NCBI RefSeq assembly: GCF_004798965.1
Contig: NZ_SDSD01000004.1
Coordinates: 1-64,000 of the forward strand
DNA: 64,000 nt
Origin: Onishia niordana
Lineage (GTDB): Bacteria > Pseudomonadota > Gammaproteobacteria > Pseudomonadales > Halomonadaceae
Direction of reading: 5' to 3'
Shown piece by piece: positions 52,737-61,568 of the stretch. Position 1 is the first letter of the stretch; every line of letters starts with the position of its first letter. Under the pieces are notes generated by a model. That model had not been told where the DNA came from. It did no database searches and was given only the letters and a program-made list of their open reading frames with translations. A program made the position numbers and the translations under genes.

Positions 52737-54932
52737 TTAAAGCGGCGTGAGCTTGGCGAAGCCCAGCACCAGCCACTTATCGCCTTCCCCCTCGAAGCTG
52801 ACCTGCACTCGGGCCCGCTCGCCTGTGCCCTCGGCGTTGAGGATCACCCCTTCGCCGAACACCGGATGGCTGACCCGCTGCCCAAGCGACAGCGAAGGCA
52901 GGTCGTCACCGCCGTTGACCGAGGTCTGGGCCGGGGCGTGGCCGGCGGTGACCGGACGCGAGATCTGGCCGCGCAGGCGTACCTCTTCGAGATACTCTGC
53001 CGGAATCTCGCGCAGGAAGCGTGAGGGCCGCTGGAAAGTCTCCTTGCCATGCAGGCGACGCAGCTCGGCGTGAGTCAGGTAGAGCTTCTGCATCGCTCGC
53101 GTCAGCCCCACGTAGCACAGCCGGCGCTCCTCCTCGAGGCGACCGGGCTCCTCCATCGACATCTTGTGCGGAAACAGGCCCTCCTCGACACCGGCGATGA
53201 ACACCACCGGGAACTCCAGGCCCTTGGCCGAGTGCAGGGTCATCAGCTGCACGCAGTCTTCGAAGTCGTCGGCCTCGTGATCGCCGGCATTGAGCGCCGC
53301 CTCGGCGAGAAAGGGCTCCATGGCGGCGGCACCCTCGCCGACCTCCTGGCCGTTCAGGGCTTCACCCTGAGTGAAGGCGCGGGCGGCGTTGACCAGCTCG
53401 TCGAGGTTCTCGACCCGGGCCTGGCCCTTCTCGCCCTTCTCGCTGCGGTGATGCTCGACCAGCCCTGACGCTTGAGTGACATGGGTGATGATCTCGTGAA
53501 GCGCCATGCCGGCGGTATCGTTGTCGAAGCGCTCGATCAACTCCGCGAAGGTGCGCACCGCGTTGCCGGCACGGCCCTTGAGGGTGGCGTCAGCGAGACA
53601 GTCATGCAGTGCCTGCCACAGGGAGACATCGGTGATCCGCGCCCGCTCGCGGAGGATCTCCACGGTGCGGGTGCCGATGCCCCGAGCCGGGACGTTGATC
53701 ACTCGCTCAAGCGAGGCGTCGTCCTCGCGGTTCAGTAGCAGGCGCAGATAGGCCAGGGCGTTTTTGATCTCCAGCCGCTCATAGAAGCGCTGGCCGCCGT
53801 AGATACGGTACGGCATGCCCTGGCGGATCAGGGTCTCCTCGAGCACCCGCGACTGGGCGTTGGAGCGATAGAGAATGGCGATCTCGCGACGCGCGAAACC
53901 TTCCTTCACCTGAGAGGCGATGGTGTCGACGATATAGCGGGCCTCATCCAGGTCGTTAAAGCCTGCATAGAGCGAGATCGGTGCGCCGCGCTCGCCGTCG
54001 GTCCACAATTCCTTGCCCATGCGGCCGGTGTTCTGGCTGATCAGGGCGTTGGCGGCCTCGAGGATGGCGCTGGTCGAGCGATAGTTCTGTTCCAGACGCA
54101 CCGTCTTGGTGTCCGTGAACTCCTCTTCGAAGCGACGGATGTTCTCGACCCGGGCACCGCGCCAGCCATAGATCGACTGATCATCGTCGCCGACCACGGT
54201 GATGCCGGCCTGCTCGCCGGTCAGCAGCTTCAACCAGGCGTACTGCAGGGTATTGGTATCCTGGAACTCGTCGACCAGCACATGAGCGAAGCGCTCCCGG
54301 TAGTGGGCGAGCAGCGCCGGGTTGTCGCGCAAGAGCTCGAGGCTTCGCAGCAACAGCTCGCCGAAATCGACCAGGCCGCCGCGCTCGCAGGTCAGCTGAT
54401 AGCGCTCATAGAGATCGACCATCTGGCCGAGATAGGCATCGCCGTGGGTCTGCACCTGATGCGGGCGCAGGCCCTCTTCCTTACAGCCAGAAATGAAGTA
54501 CTGCACCTGACGCGGCGGAAAGCGCTCATCGTCGATGTTGTGATCCTTGAGCAGACGCTTGACCAGGCGCAGCTGATCGTCGCTATCGAGGATCTGGAAG
54601 TGTTGCGGCAGCCGCGCGTCCTGCCAGTGGGTGCGCAGCAGGCGATGAGCGATGGAGTGGAAGGTGCCGACCCAGACATTGCGCAGCGACTGCCCAAGCA
54701 ACGCCTCGAGGCGCGTGCGCATCTCGCGCGCGGCCTTGTTGGTGAAGGTCACGGCGAGGATGGCATAGGGCGACAGGCCCTCGGTACGCATCAGCCAGGC
54801 GATGCGATGCACCAGCACCCGGGTCTTGCCGGAGCCAGCGCCCGCCAGCACCAGCATGTTGCCCTGGGGCGCGCTGACGGCCTCGCGCTGGGCCGCGTTG
54901 AGGTGATCAAGAATCGCCGTGACGTCATCCAT
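52737..54932 (-). CDS. uvrD: DNA helicase II UvrD
   Basis: A 731-residue SF1A 3'-5' helicase of nucleotide excision and mismatch repair. Motifs: Q motif NAAQREAVSAPQGN, Walker A GAGSGKT, TFTNKAAREM (Ia), VDEFQDTN (II), GDDDQSIYGWRGA (III), EQNYRSTSAIL (IV), TLHSAKGLEFPVVFIAGVEE (V) and YVGLTRAMQKLYL (VI). The C-terminal Tudor-like segment (GQRVSHPVFGEGVILNAEG) is complete. Confidence 0.97.
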   Translation of the reverse strand: MDDVTAILDHLNAAQREAVSAPQGNMLVLAGAGSGKTRVLVHRIAWLMRTEGLSPYAILAVTFTNKAAREMRTRLEALLGQSLRNVWVGTFHSIAHRLLRTHWQDARLPQHFQILDSDDQLRLVKRLLKDHNIDDERFPPRQVQYFISGCKEEGLRPHQVQTHGDAYLGQMVDLYERYQLTCERGGLVDFGELLLRSLELLRDNPALLAHYRERFAHVLVDEFQDTNTLQYAWLKLLTGEQAGITVVGDDDQSIYGWRGARVENIRRFEEEFTDTKTVRLEQNYRSTSAILEAANALISQNTGRMGKELWTDGERGAPISLYAGFNDLDEARYIVDTIASQVKEGFARREIAILYRSNAQSRVLEETLIRQGMPYRIYGGQRFYERLEIKNALAYLRLLLNREDDASLERVINVPARGIGTRTVEILRERARITDVSLWQALHDCLADATLKGRAGNAVRTFAELIERFDNDTAGMALHEIITHVTQASGLVEHHRSEKGEKGQARVENLDELVNAARAFTQGEALNGQEVGEGAAAMEPFLAEAALNAGDHEADDFEDCVQLMTLHSAKGLEFPVVFIAGVEEGLFPHKMSMEEPGRLEEERRLCYVGLTRAMQKLYLTHAELRRLHGKETFQRPSRFLREIPAEYLEEVRLRGQISRPVTAGHAPAQTSVNGGDDLPSLSLGQRVSHPVFGEGVILNAEGTGERARVQVSFEGEGDKWLVLGFAKLTPL

Positions 54933-55101
54933 AGCGGGGCACTTCGGGTCGAAAAATGGACGGCTAGTCTAGCATAGACAGGGCCATCGACGGACTCGGT
55001 GCCGGCACCGCCAAGCCGTCACCAGGCGACATCCTCGGTCCGGCTCCTGGCACGACCTCAAGGGCCCTATTCACGAAACTGATCGAATGCGCCACCCAGC
55101 G

Positions 55102-55989
55102 CTAGGGCGTCAACCCATCGTCCGTGTCCTGGTCGGGGTGATCGTCGGGGAAACGCAACGGATTGAGGCTCTTCTTTACGGCCTTTAGCTTCTCGGCAAG
55201 CTTGGGTCCGCGGGTCTTGGCCACACCGACCGCCAAGACGTCGATCAGCACCAGATGGGCGATGCGCGAGCTCATCGGGGTATAGATCTCGGTATCTTCC
55301 TGGACATCGATATAAAGCGGCAGGCTGACCTCATCAGCCAGCGGTGAATGGCTGGGACACAGGCCGATCACGGTGGCGCCCGCCTCACGGGCGCGCCTGA
55401 CGCTTGCGACCAGAGCCCGGGTGCGCCCGGTCTGAGAGATCGCCACCACCACATCGCCCTTGTTGAGGGTCGCCGCGGACATATTCTGCATATGCGGGTC
55501 GGTATAGGCCGCGGTGGAGATCTGCAGGCGGAAGAACTTGTGCTGGGCATCCGCGGCCACCGCGCCGGAGGCACCGAAGCCGTAGAACTCGACGCGGTTG
55601 GCCATGGCAAGGGCATTGATCGCCTGATTCAGCCCCTCGTTATCCAGCCGGTCGCGTACCGACAAGAGGGTGCCGACAGTGGAGTCGAAGATACTGTGGG
55701 AAAACTCGGCGACGGTATCGCTATCATTCATCGAGAACTGGGCGAACTGGCTGCCCGAGGCCAGCATCTGCGCCAGCTTGAGCTTGAAATCCTGGAAGCC
55801 GTTGCAGCCCAGTGCCCGGCAGAAGCGCACTACCGTCGGCTCGCTGACCTTGGCCTCGGTCGCCAGGTCGACGATGCGCATGTGGATGACTTCTTCTGGA
55901 TTGCGCAGCACGAAGCGCGCCACCTTCTGCTCGGAGCGGCGAAAGTGCTCCATGCGATTTCTCAATTCATCGAACAGGGCACGGCTCAC
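55102..55989 (-). CDS. hexR: HexR-type carbon-flux regulator (RpiR family)
   Basis: A 295-residue repressor: N-terminal HTH_6 (RRSEQKVARFVLRNPEEVIH, VSEPTVVRFCRALGCNGFQD) and a C-terminal SIS domain (EFYGFGASGAVAADAQHKFF, AISQTGRTRALV). HexR binds the KDPG intermediate and controls glucose/Entner-Doudoroff and gluconeogenic genes. The start is taken as GTG 55989, which follows AAGGAG at 6 bases; an ATG 24 bases upstream has no ribosome binding site. No sugar genes are adjacent. Confidence 0.9.
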   Translation of the reverse strand: MSRALFDELRNRMEHFRRSEQKVARFVLRNPEEVIHMRIVDLATEAKVSEPTVVRFCRALGCNGFQDFKLKLAQMLASGSQFAQFSMNDSDTVAEFSHSIFDSTVGTLLSVRDRLDNEGLNQAINALAMANRVEFYGFGASGAVAADAQHKFFRLQISTAAYTDPHMQNMSAATLNKGDVVVAISQTGRTRALVASVRRAREAGATVIGLCPSHSPLADEVSLPLYIDVQEDTEIYTPMSSRIAHLVLIDVLAVGVAKTRGPKLAEKLKAVKKSLNPLRFPDDHPDQDTDDGLTP

Positions 55990-56263
55990 GGAAAGCTCCT
56001 TGGCAGAGGACATTCGGGGATGTGGATAAAGTAAGCGACATAACCCGCTGTGGATATATCAGTGATTTTCGGCGATTACGCCAGTAAAGCACCGATCATA
56101 GTATGCCCCAGCCTGGGGGGAGAATGTCACGCCTGCCTGCGCGTCGCTTTAGCGTTGAACGTCATCATTCTGTCAAGTGGGTTATAGTAAACAAGGAGGT
56201 GCCGGTCGTAAGGCAGCACTCAAGGGCGGCCGGCACAGTCATCGCCCGTCAGGAGAGTCGATC

Positions 56264-56470
56264 ATGCGTAATGTCGAACAGGTGTCCTCCGTCAAAAGCG
56301 AACTCCTCGATATTTTCATGAGCATGGAAGTCGCCGAGCATCAGCAGCGTCAAAAATCCGCTGCCGTCCGCAACCTGCGTGCCCGTCGAGGTATCGAGTT
56401 GCACAACGAATTCAAGCAATTGGAGCAGGATCTTGCTGAGTTGGATACCGACGACGATCTGATCCAGTAG
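56264..56470 (+). CDS. Small PA3496-like protein
   Basis: A 68-residue, highly charged cytosolic-looking protein with the segment RNLRARRGIELHNEFKQLEQ and an acidic end (LAELDTDDDLIQ), similar to the PA3496 family of small proteins linked to envelope integrity. GGAG lies 9 bases before the ATG. A strong hairpin follows. It is predicted to be mostly helical. The family match is from memory and by short motif. Confidence 0.7.
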   Translation: MRNVEQVSSVKSELLDIFMSMEVAEHQQRQKSAAVRNLRARRGIELHNEFKQLEQDLAELDTDDDLIQ

Positions 56471-56498
56471 CGCTTCGGCACGCCCTCCCCCGACGCCA

Positions 56499-56523
56499 CG
56501 AGCCCCGGCAATACCGGGGCTCG
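56499..56523. terminator. Strong hairpin after the small PA3496-like gene
   Basis: A perfect 10-bp stem CGAGCCCCGG / CCGGGGCTCG with loop CAATA lies 29 bases after the stop; there is no T-run, so its effect is uncertain. Confidence 0.5.
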
Positions 56524-56622
56524 CAGGATGGCTAGAGGAGACGAAAGGACCGGCAGTCGATGCCGGTCCCGGCCGCCATGACCCTCACTCTTCGCCTGAT
56601 AGCATCCAGGTGCCGCATCACC

Positions 56623-57516
56623 TCACCTATCTGACAGCTCATCACGCCAGGAATACGCTGGGGCAAAACCGACCAGGCGGCGGGCCTTTGCGATGCTGTA
56701 GAAGGTCTCGAATTCGCCCATCTCGCGCCTGACTGGCACGTCTTCATAGAAGCGTTCACGCACCTGAGCGTTGGTCAGCCCCACCGAGAGATCATCGTTG
56801 GCAACGTTGAACACCTCGTAGCCCAGGCCATCCGTTTTCAAACAGCAATTGACCATCTGCCCCAGATCACGCGCATCGATGTAGGCAAAGATGTTGCGCC
56901 GACGCAGTGCGGGGTTCTCCAGATAGGCAGGAAAATGCTGGCGGTACTCGTGCGGCTCTATGACGTTGTTGATACGCAGCCCATAGATGTCGATGCCCGA
57001 ACGTTCATGGAAAGAACGCGCCGTGACCTCGTTAACCACCTTGCTCATGGCGTAGCTGTCCTGAGGCACGGTGGGGTGGTCTTCATCGATGGGCAGGTAG
57101 TCGGGCGTCTTTTCACCATCGGCAAAACAGATGCCATAGGTCGTTTCGCTGGACGCGAAGATGACCTTGGGAATGCCCAGCCGGGTGGCCGCATCCAGGA
57201 TGTTGTAGGTGCTCAGGGTATTGATGCGGTAGGTCTCGTTATCCGGCCGATGCAGGATGGCCGGTATGGCCGCGAAATGGACAATCGCATCATAGCGCGG
57301 CACACCGATGCCTGGTTCCAGCTCATCGATACCGGCGTAGGCCTGGCAGGCATTAAATACCTGGCCAGCATCGGTAAGGTCGACCTTCAGGGTAGTGATA
57401 CCGGGTACATCGGACGCGACCCCGTCCAGGTTGGTCACTCTATGGCCCTGATCACGCAGATAAGCCGTGGCATGACGGCCAGCCTTGCCACTACCGCCAG
57501 TGAAAAGAAGACGCAT
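56623..57516 (-). CDS. NAD-dependent epimerase/dehydratase-type SDR
   Basis: A 297-residue extended SDR. The N-terminal nucleotide site is LLFTGGSGKAGRHATAYL, with HFAAIPAILHRPDNETYRIN, FASSETTYGI and the catalytic DSYAMSKVVNE (YxxxK). ATG 57516 has GAGGAG 5 bases upstream; a GTG two codons earlier is less likely. The substrate is probably a nucleotide sugar or uronate, but nothing nearby specifies it. Confidence 0.88.
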   Translation of the reverse strand: MRLLFTGGSGKAGRHATAYLRDQGHRVTNLDGVASDVPGITTLKVDLTDAGQVFNACQAYAGIDELEPGIGVPRYDAIVHFAAIPAILHRPDNETYRINTLSTYNILDAATRLGIPKVIFASSETTYGICFADGEKTPDYLPIDEDHPTVPQDSYAMSKVVNEVTARSFHERSGIDIYGLRINNVIEPHEYRQHFPAYLENPALRRRNIFAYIDARDLGQMVNCCLKTDGLGYEVFNVANDDLSVGLTNAQVRERFYEDVPVRREMGEFETFYSIAKARRLVGFAPAYSWRDELSDR

Positions 57517-57669
57517 GAACACTCCTCGATTAACCTAACGAACAAGACGGCCGACAACGGTTTACGGCTTCCCCTGGGCGGTCATACCTGCTGTATCCGC
57601 TATCCCCTCTCGTCATCATCTCGACGAGGTCGCGAGCGTTACCCGCGAACATCGTCGAGATTCATCACC

Positions 57670-59010
57670 TTAAAGACTGCTGACGAAGACCACCAGCACA
57701 CCGAGCGGCGCTACATAGCGCGTGACCACGTTCCACAGGCTGGCGCTGAAGCCCTCCAGCCCCAGTTCCCGGCGAACGCCTTCCTTGTCGAGCCTCCAGG
57801 CCACGAACAGGATGACACCGAGGCCGGTCAGCGGCAGCAGGAACTTGCTGGTCAGCTTGTCGAGCAAGTCGAAGACGTTCAGGCCAAAGAACAGCACCTC
57901 ACCCCAGACGTTGAACGACAGCAGCGCGGCGATACCCAGCGCCCAGGTGGCGATGCCGGCCACTACCGTTGCACCTACCCGCGACAGCGGCGTGCGTTCC
58001 TCGACGAACTCCACTACCGGCTCCAGCAACGAGATTGCCGAGGTCAGGGCGGCGAAGGTCAGCAACAGGAAGAACGCCAGGCCCAGCAGCATACCGCCGG
58101 TCATATTGCCGAAAGCGAGCGGCAGGGTGACGAAGATCAGCCCCGGGCCCGAATTCAGATCCAGGCCATTGGCGAAGACGATCGGGAAGATCGCGAGGCC
58201 AGCGCCCAGGGCGATGACGGTGTCCATGATCACCACGGTGCGAGCCGTCTTGAGCAGATTGACCTCCTGGCCCAGGTAGGAGCCATAGGCCATCATGATG
58301 CCCATGCCCAGCGATAGGGTGAAGAAGGCATGGCCGAGTGCTGCCAACACGACTTCTCCGGTGAGCTTTGACCAGTCGGGGTTGAACAGGTAGCTGACCG
58401 CCTCACCGAAGTGGCCGGTGGTCATGCCGTAGCCCACCAGCACCACCAGCAGCACGCCGAGCGCCGGCATCAGGGTGCGTACCGCGCCCTCGAGCCCCTT
58501 GGTCACGCCGCGGGCGACGATGCCGATGACCAACAGCATGAAGACCGAGTGCCACAGCAGCAGTTGTCCCGGGCTGCCCAGCATGCCGTTGAAGAGGCCA
58601 CCGATGGCGTCAGCGTCCTGACCGGTGAAGGCGCCGGTCACTGAACTCAAGGTGTAGGACAGCGACCAGCCGCCTATCACGCTATAGAAGGACAGGATCA
58701 GGAAAGCGCCTAACACGCCGCTGATCCCGACCATTACCCAGCCTTTGCTGCGCCCTGAGCTCCTGGCCAGTTCAGCCATCGAGTTGATCGGATTTTCCTG
58801 ACCGCGACGGCCGACCAGCCACTCGGCGACCAGAATGGGCAGCCCGATCAGGGCAATACATAGCAGGTACACCAGCACGAAAGCAGCACCACCGCTTTCG
58901 CCCACCATGTAGGGGAATTTCCAGATATTACCAAGGCCGACCGCGGAGCCGGTGGCCGCGAGAATGAAGGTCAGCTTTGATGACCAATGTACGTGGGATA
59001 GTTTGGACAT
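57670..59010 (-). CDS. Sodium-dependent transporter, NSS (SNF) family
   Basis: A 446-residue, 11-12-helix Na+-coupled symporter of the LeuT type. TM1 carries the unwound ligand site AATGSAVGLGNIWKFPYMVG; GGAAFVLVYLLCIALIGLPI and FFLLLTFAALTSAISLLEPV (TM8 Na2 site region) follow. AAGGTG precedes the start. Substrates of bacterial members are amino acids such as Leu, Trp or Tyr; the specific one is unknown. Confidence 0.95.
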   Translation of the reverse strand: MSKLSHVHWSSKLTFILAATGSAVGLGNIWKFPYMVGESGGAAFVLVYLLCIALIGLPILVAEWLVGRRGQENPINSMAELARSSGRSKGWVMVGISGVLGAFLILSFYSVIGGWSLSYTLSSVTGAFTGQDADAIGGLFNGMLGSPGQLLLWHSVFMLLVIGIVARGVTKGLEGAVRTLMPALGVLLVVLVGYGMTTGHFGEAVSYLFNPDWSKLTGEVVLAALGHAFFTLSLGMGIMMAYGSYLGQEVNLLKTARTVVIMDTVIALGAGLAIFPIVFANGLDLNSGPGLIFVTLPLAFGNMTGGMLLGLAFFLLLTFAALTSAISLLEPVVEFVEERTPLSRVGATVVAGIATWALGIAALLSFNVWGEVLFFGLNVFDLLDKLTSKFLLPLTGLGVILFVAWRLDKEGVRRELGLEGFSASLWNVVTRYVAPLGVLVVFVSSL

Positions 59011-59353
59011 GTTTCACCTTGAGATTGCGTGTCGACATCGATCGGTCGGATGCGATGCCGGCTTGTGCTTGTTATTGCCACGTCCGCGGCATCATGGATC
59101 ACACGATGCCAATCAAGGGCATGACAAGATCCGGGCAGGATCTCCGCCGCTAGCCGCCGCGCCTTCTTCCCTGATCGAGGACACAAGAGGCGGCCAACAT
59201 GCCGTGATATTGCGAAGATACGTGCGGGTTTTACACGAAACCCCCACAATATCGAATGGTGAACGGCATGAGGGCCACAAAACTATCCGATCATGATCGT
59301 GATAGCCAGAACGGATTGCCTCTCGCGAATGACCGAGACGTAAAGGCAGATCG
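59011..59353. other. Intergenic region upstream of the NSS transporter gene
   Basis: No coding frame with support was found in these 343 bases. A small dyad GATCATGATC (around 59289-59298) is visible. The region must carry the leftward promoter of the transporter but I could not define one. Confidence 0.4.
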
Positions 59354-60238
59354 CTAGAAAAGACGCACTTGTCGCTCACCGGAAAACGCCGCCAAAGGTG
59401 GCAACAAAAGTCGCGCTGCCAGGCGTTCATGGAAGGCTCTCGCCAAGACCGGTGCCTGTCGGTTGTCAGGGGTGTGCACAAAGAGGAAAGGGGTTTTCCC
59501 CTGTTTTATCCACAGGCATAGCCTGTCTATCCAGGGCGAAAAACGCGCATGATTGATATCGTCATCGAAATGGCCAATGAAGCGAATCACCGGTTGCTCG
59601 GCCGTGGAGATCACGTGTAGCGGGCGTTTGGGCTTTTCACTCTGCGCCTGAGCCAGACGGACATCACCCCCAGCAGGCGTAGCAAAAAGAGCGCGTACGT
59701 CAAGCATCACCCGATCTGCCCCATAAGTTATTAACAATCGGTTGAGGGCCGCTTCGGCGTCCCCTTTGTGGAAAAACTCGGGGTGACGGACTTCGACGCT
59801 AGCCGGTATGGCCTTGGGCCAGTGCGCGAGCAATGCCTCGAGCTTTGGCAACTCATCAGGGCCGAAGTCTCGGGGTAACTGAATCATCACCGGCCCGAGA
59901 CGACCGTGTAACGGCGACAGCGCATCGAGGAACTCATCGACCTGGGGCTCGACCTCAACCAGGCGCTGCTCATGGGTCCAGGCCCCAGGCAGCTTGAAGC
60001 AGAAACGGAAACCCGCCGGTGCCTGGCGTGCCCAGGCAGCCACAGTATCCGCACGCGGCGTGCCGCTATAGAAGGTGGTGTTACCCTCCACCGTGGAGAA
60101 CACCCGCGCATAGTCCGGCAGGCGCTCGCCCTGGCTGCCGTGGGGCGGATAGAGCCCGCCGCGCCAGTCCTCGTTGGCCCACATGGCGAGCCCCAGGTGC
60201 AGACATCCATCAGGAGAGGGGAGAGAGGAGTCGGTCAC
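59354..60238 (-). CDS. DUF72 (YecE-like) protein
   Basis: A 294-residue TIM-barrel-like protein of the DUF72 family. Motifs: HLGLAMWANEDWRGGLYPPH near the start, FSTVEGNTTFYSGTP, FCFKLPGAWTHEQRL, SVEVRHPEFF and the C-terminal FVHTPDNRQAP. The start is read as GTG 60238; the longer TTG reading (60271) has no ribosome binding site. Function unknown in general. Confidence 0.88.
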   Translation of the reverse strand: MTDSSLPSPDGCLHLGLAMWANEDWRGGLYPPHGSQGERLPDYARVFSTVEGNTTFYSGTPRADTVAAWARQAPAGFRFCFKLPGAWTHEQRLVEVEPQVDEFLDALSPLHGRLGPVMIQLPRDFGPDELPKLEALLAHWPKAIPASVEVRHPEFFHKGDAEAALNRLLITYGADRVMLDVRALFATPAGGDVRLAQAQSEKPKRPLHVISTAEQPVIRFIGHFDDDINHARFSPWIDRLCLWIKQGKTPFLFVHTPDNRQAPVLARAFHERLAARLLLPPLAAFSGERQVRLF

Positions 60239-60344
60239 CGGTTCAGGTCTCTCGTCGGCGCTAGGAGGCAATGATAGTGAGCGGAATTATCCCGGCCTTC
60301 TCCGCCCTTGGCCAGCCCCATGCGTTGCGCTGCAGCGCAGGTAG

Positions 60345-61238
60345 CTAGGCGTGTCGAACACAGTCCAGGATATGTGATACGAAGTAGCGAACCTTGGCGA
60401 GTTCGCCAAGTGGTTCAGGATAGACCAGATAATAGGCATCCGGCCCCTTTAGAACATGCGGCCAGGCACAGCACAGATGCCCCGCGGCGAGTTCGTCTTC
60501 GACGAGAAAACGCGGCACCAGCGCCAGCCCGCCCCCCGCCATCACGGTTCTTATCAGCATCTGAAAGGTCTCGAAGCGTGTGCCATGATAGCTGCGGTGT
60601 GTGGTGATGCCCTGCTCGGCAAACCAGCGGTGCCAGGCGTCGGGGCGAGTGGACAGATGCAGCAAGCGTGCCTCGATCAGATCCGCGGCCGAATCCAAAC
60701 GCAATCGGTAAAGATAGCTCGGCGCCCCTATTGCCACTACCTGCTCGTCGAATAGCTTGTGGCACTCAAGGTTGGGCCAGTGGCCATGACCATGAAAGAA
60801 GGCGACATCGATGTCTTCCTGCTCAAGATCGAAGGCCTGAACCCGGTCGGTCACGTTCAGGCTGATACCCGGATGCGACTCGAAGAAAGCCGGCAGGTGC
60901 GCTGTCAGCCAGGACGTGCCGAAGGTCGGCAGGGTCGCTACCCTAAGCACCTCGCTATGACCGCTGTAGGTCATGATGGTATTCGCTGACATTTCGATGT
61001 GCGCCAGTATCTTGCGCACATCGGTGAGGTACAGCGAGCCCTCGGGCGTTAGCACCAGCGTACGCCGCACGCGACGAAACAGCTTGTGCTGCAGGTAGTC
61101 TTCAAGCTGTGCAACCTGTTTGCTGACCGCACTCTGGGTCAGGCTCAATTCCTCGGCCGCACGCGTAAAGCTCATATGGCGAGCCGCCGCCTCGAAGCAT
61201 TGCAGAGTCGTCGTCGATGGCAGGTGACGAGCCGTCAT
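60345..61238 (-). CDS. LysR-family transcriptional regulator (GcvA-like)
   Basis: A 297-residue LTTR: HTH LQCFEAAARHMSFTRAAEEL-SLTQSAVSKQV and a ligand-binding domain with LRVATLPTFGTSWLTAHLP and VMAGGGLALVPRFLVEDEL. ATG 61238 is preceded by AGGAG at 9 bases; an upstream ATG (61268) has a poorer site. It is divergent from hglS, and an inverted repeat lies in the shared region, so it plausibly controls D-lysine/2-oxoadipate catabolism. The effector is unknown. Confidence 0.88.
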   Translation of the reverse strand: MTARHLPSTTTLQCFEAAARHMSFTRAAEELSLTQSAVSKQVAQLEDYLQHKLFRRVRRTLVLTPEGSLYLTDVRKILAHIEMSANTIMTYSGHSEVLRVATLPTFGTSWLTAHLPAFFESHPGISLNVTDRVQAFDLEQEDIDVAFFHGHGHWPNLECHKLFDEQVVAIGAPSYLYRLRLDSAADLIEARLLHLSTRPDAWHRWFAEQGITTHRSYHGTRFETFQMLIRTVMAGGGLALVPRFLVEDELAAGHLCCAWPHVLKGPDAYYLVYPEPLGELAKVRYFVSHILDCVRHA

Positions 61239-61385
61239 GGCGATACAGCTCCTGAACGAAATGGCCATTCTAGCCTATCGTGGCGCCCAGACTAGTCATT
61301 CTGCCAAGGCATGAGCACCCTCTTATTCCCGTAAAGCAACTGCCAAAAAGCGCTCTATTACTGGAGGACGTATTCCTGATCCTAT

Positions 61386-61411
61386 CTATCATGAACAATT
61401 GGAATGGATAG
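61386..61411. promoter_or_regulatory. Candidate LysR operator between LysR gene and hglS
   Basis: An interrupted dyad CTATCAT ... ATGGATAG (61386-61392, 61404-61411) lies about midway in the 330-bp divergent region; arm length and spacing suit an LTTR dimer site. Confidence 0.35.
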
Positions 61412-61568
61412 CGCGTTTTTTTTCGTTTGCCGTTTCGCGCGGCGGCTGGTTTGATCAAGGCATCTTTTTACCATTCATAGCAACCGCCGACGCCCGCTTG
61501 ATCCGGCATCGGTGATATTGGCCAAGCCCGGCACTGCCGGCCGCCCACAACGTTCAGGAGCCACGGCC

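Noticed and set aside
56935-58317. 460-codon plus-strand frame across the epimerase and NSS genes
   Set aside because: It spans two well-supported minus-strand genes and the gap between them; no homology features.
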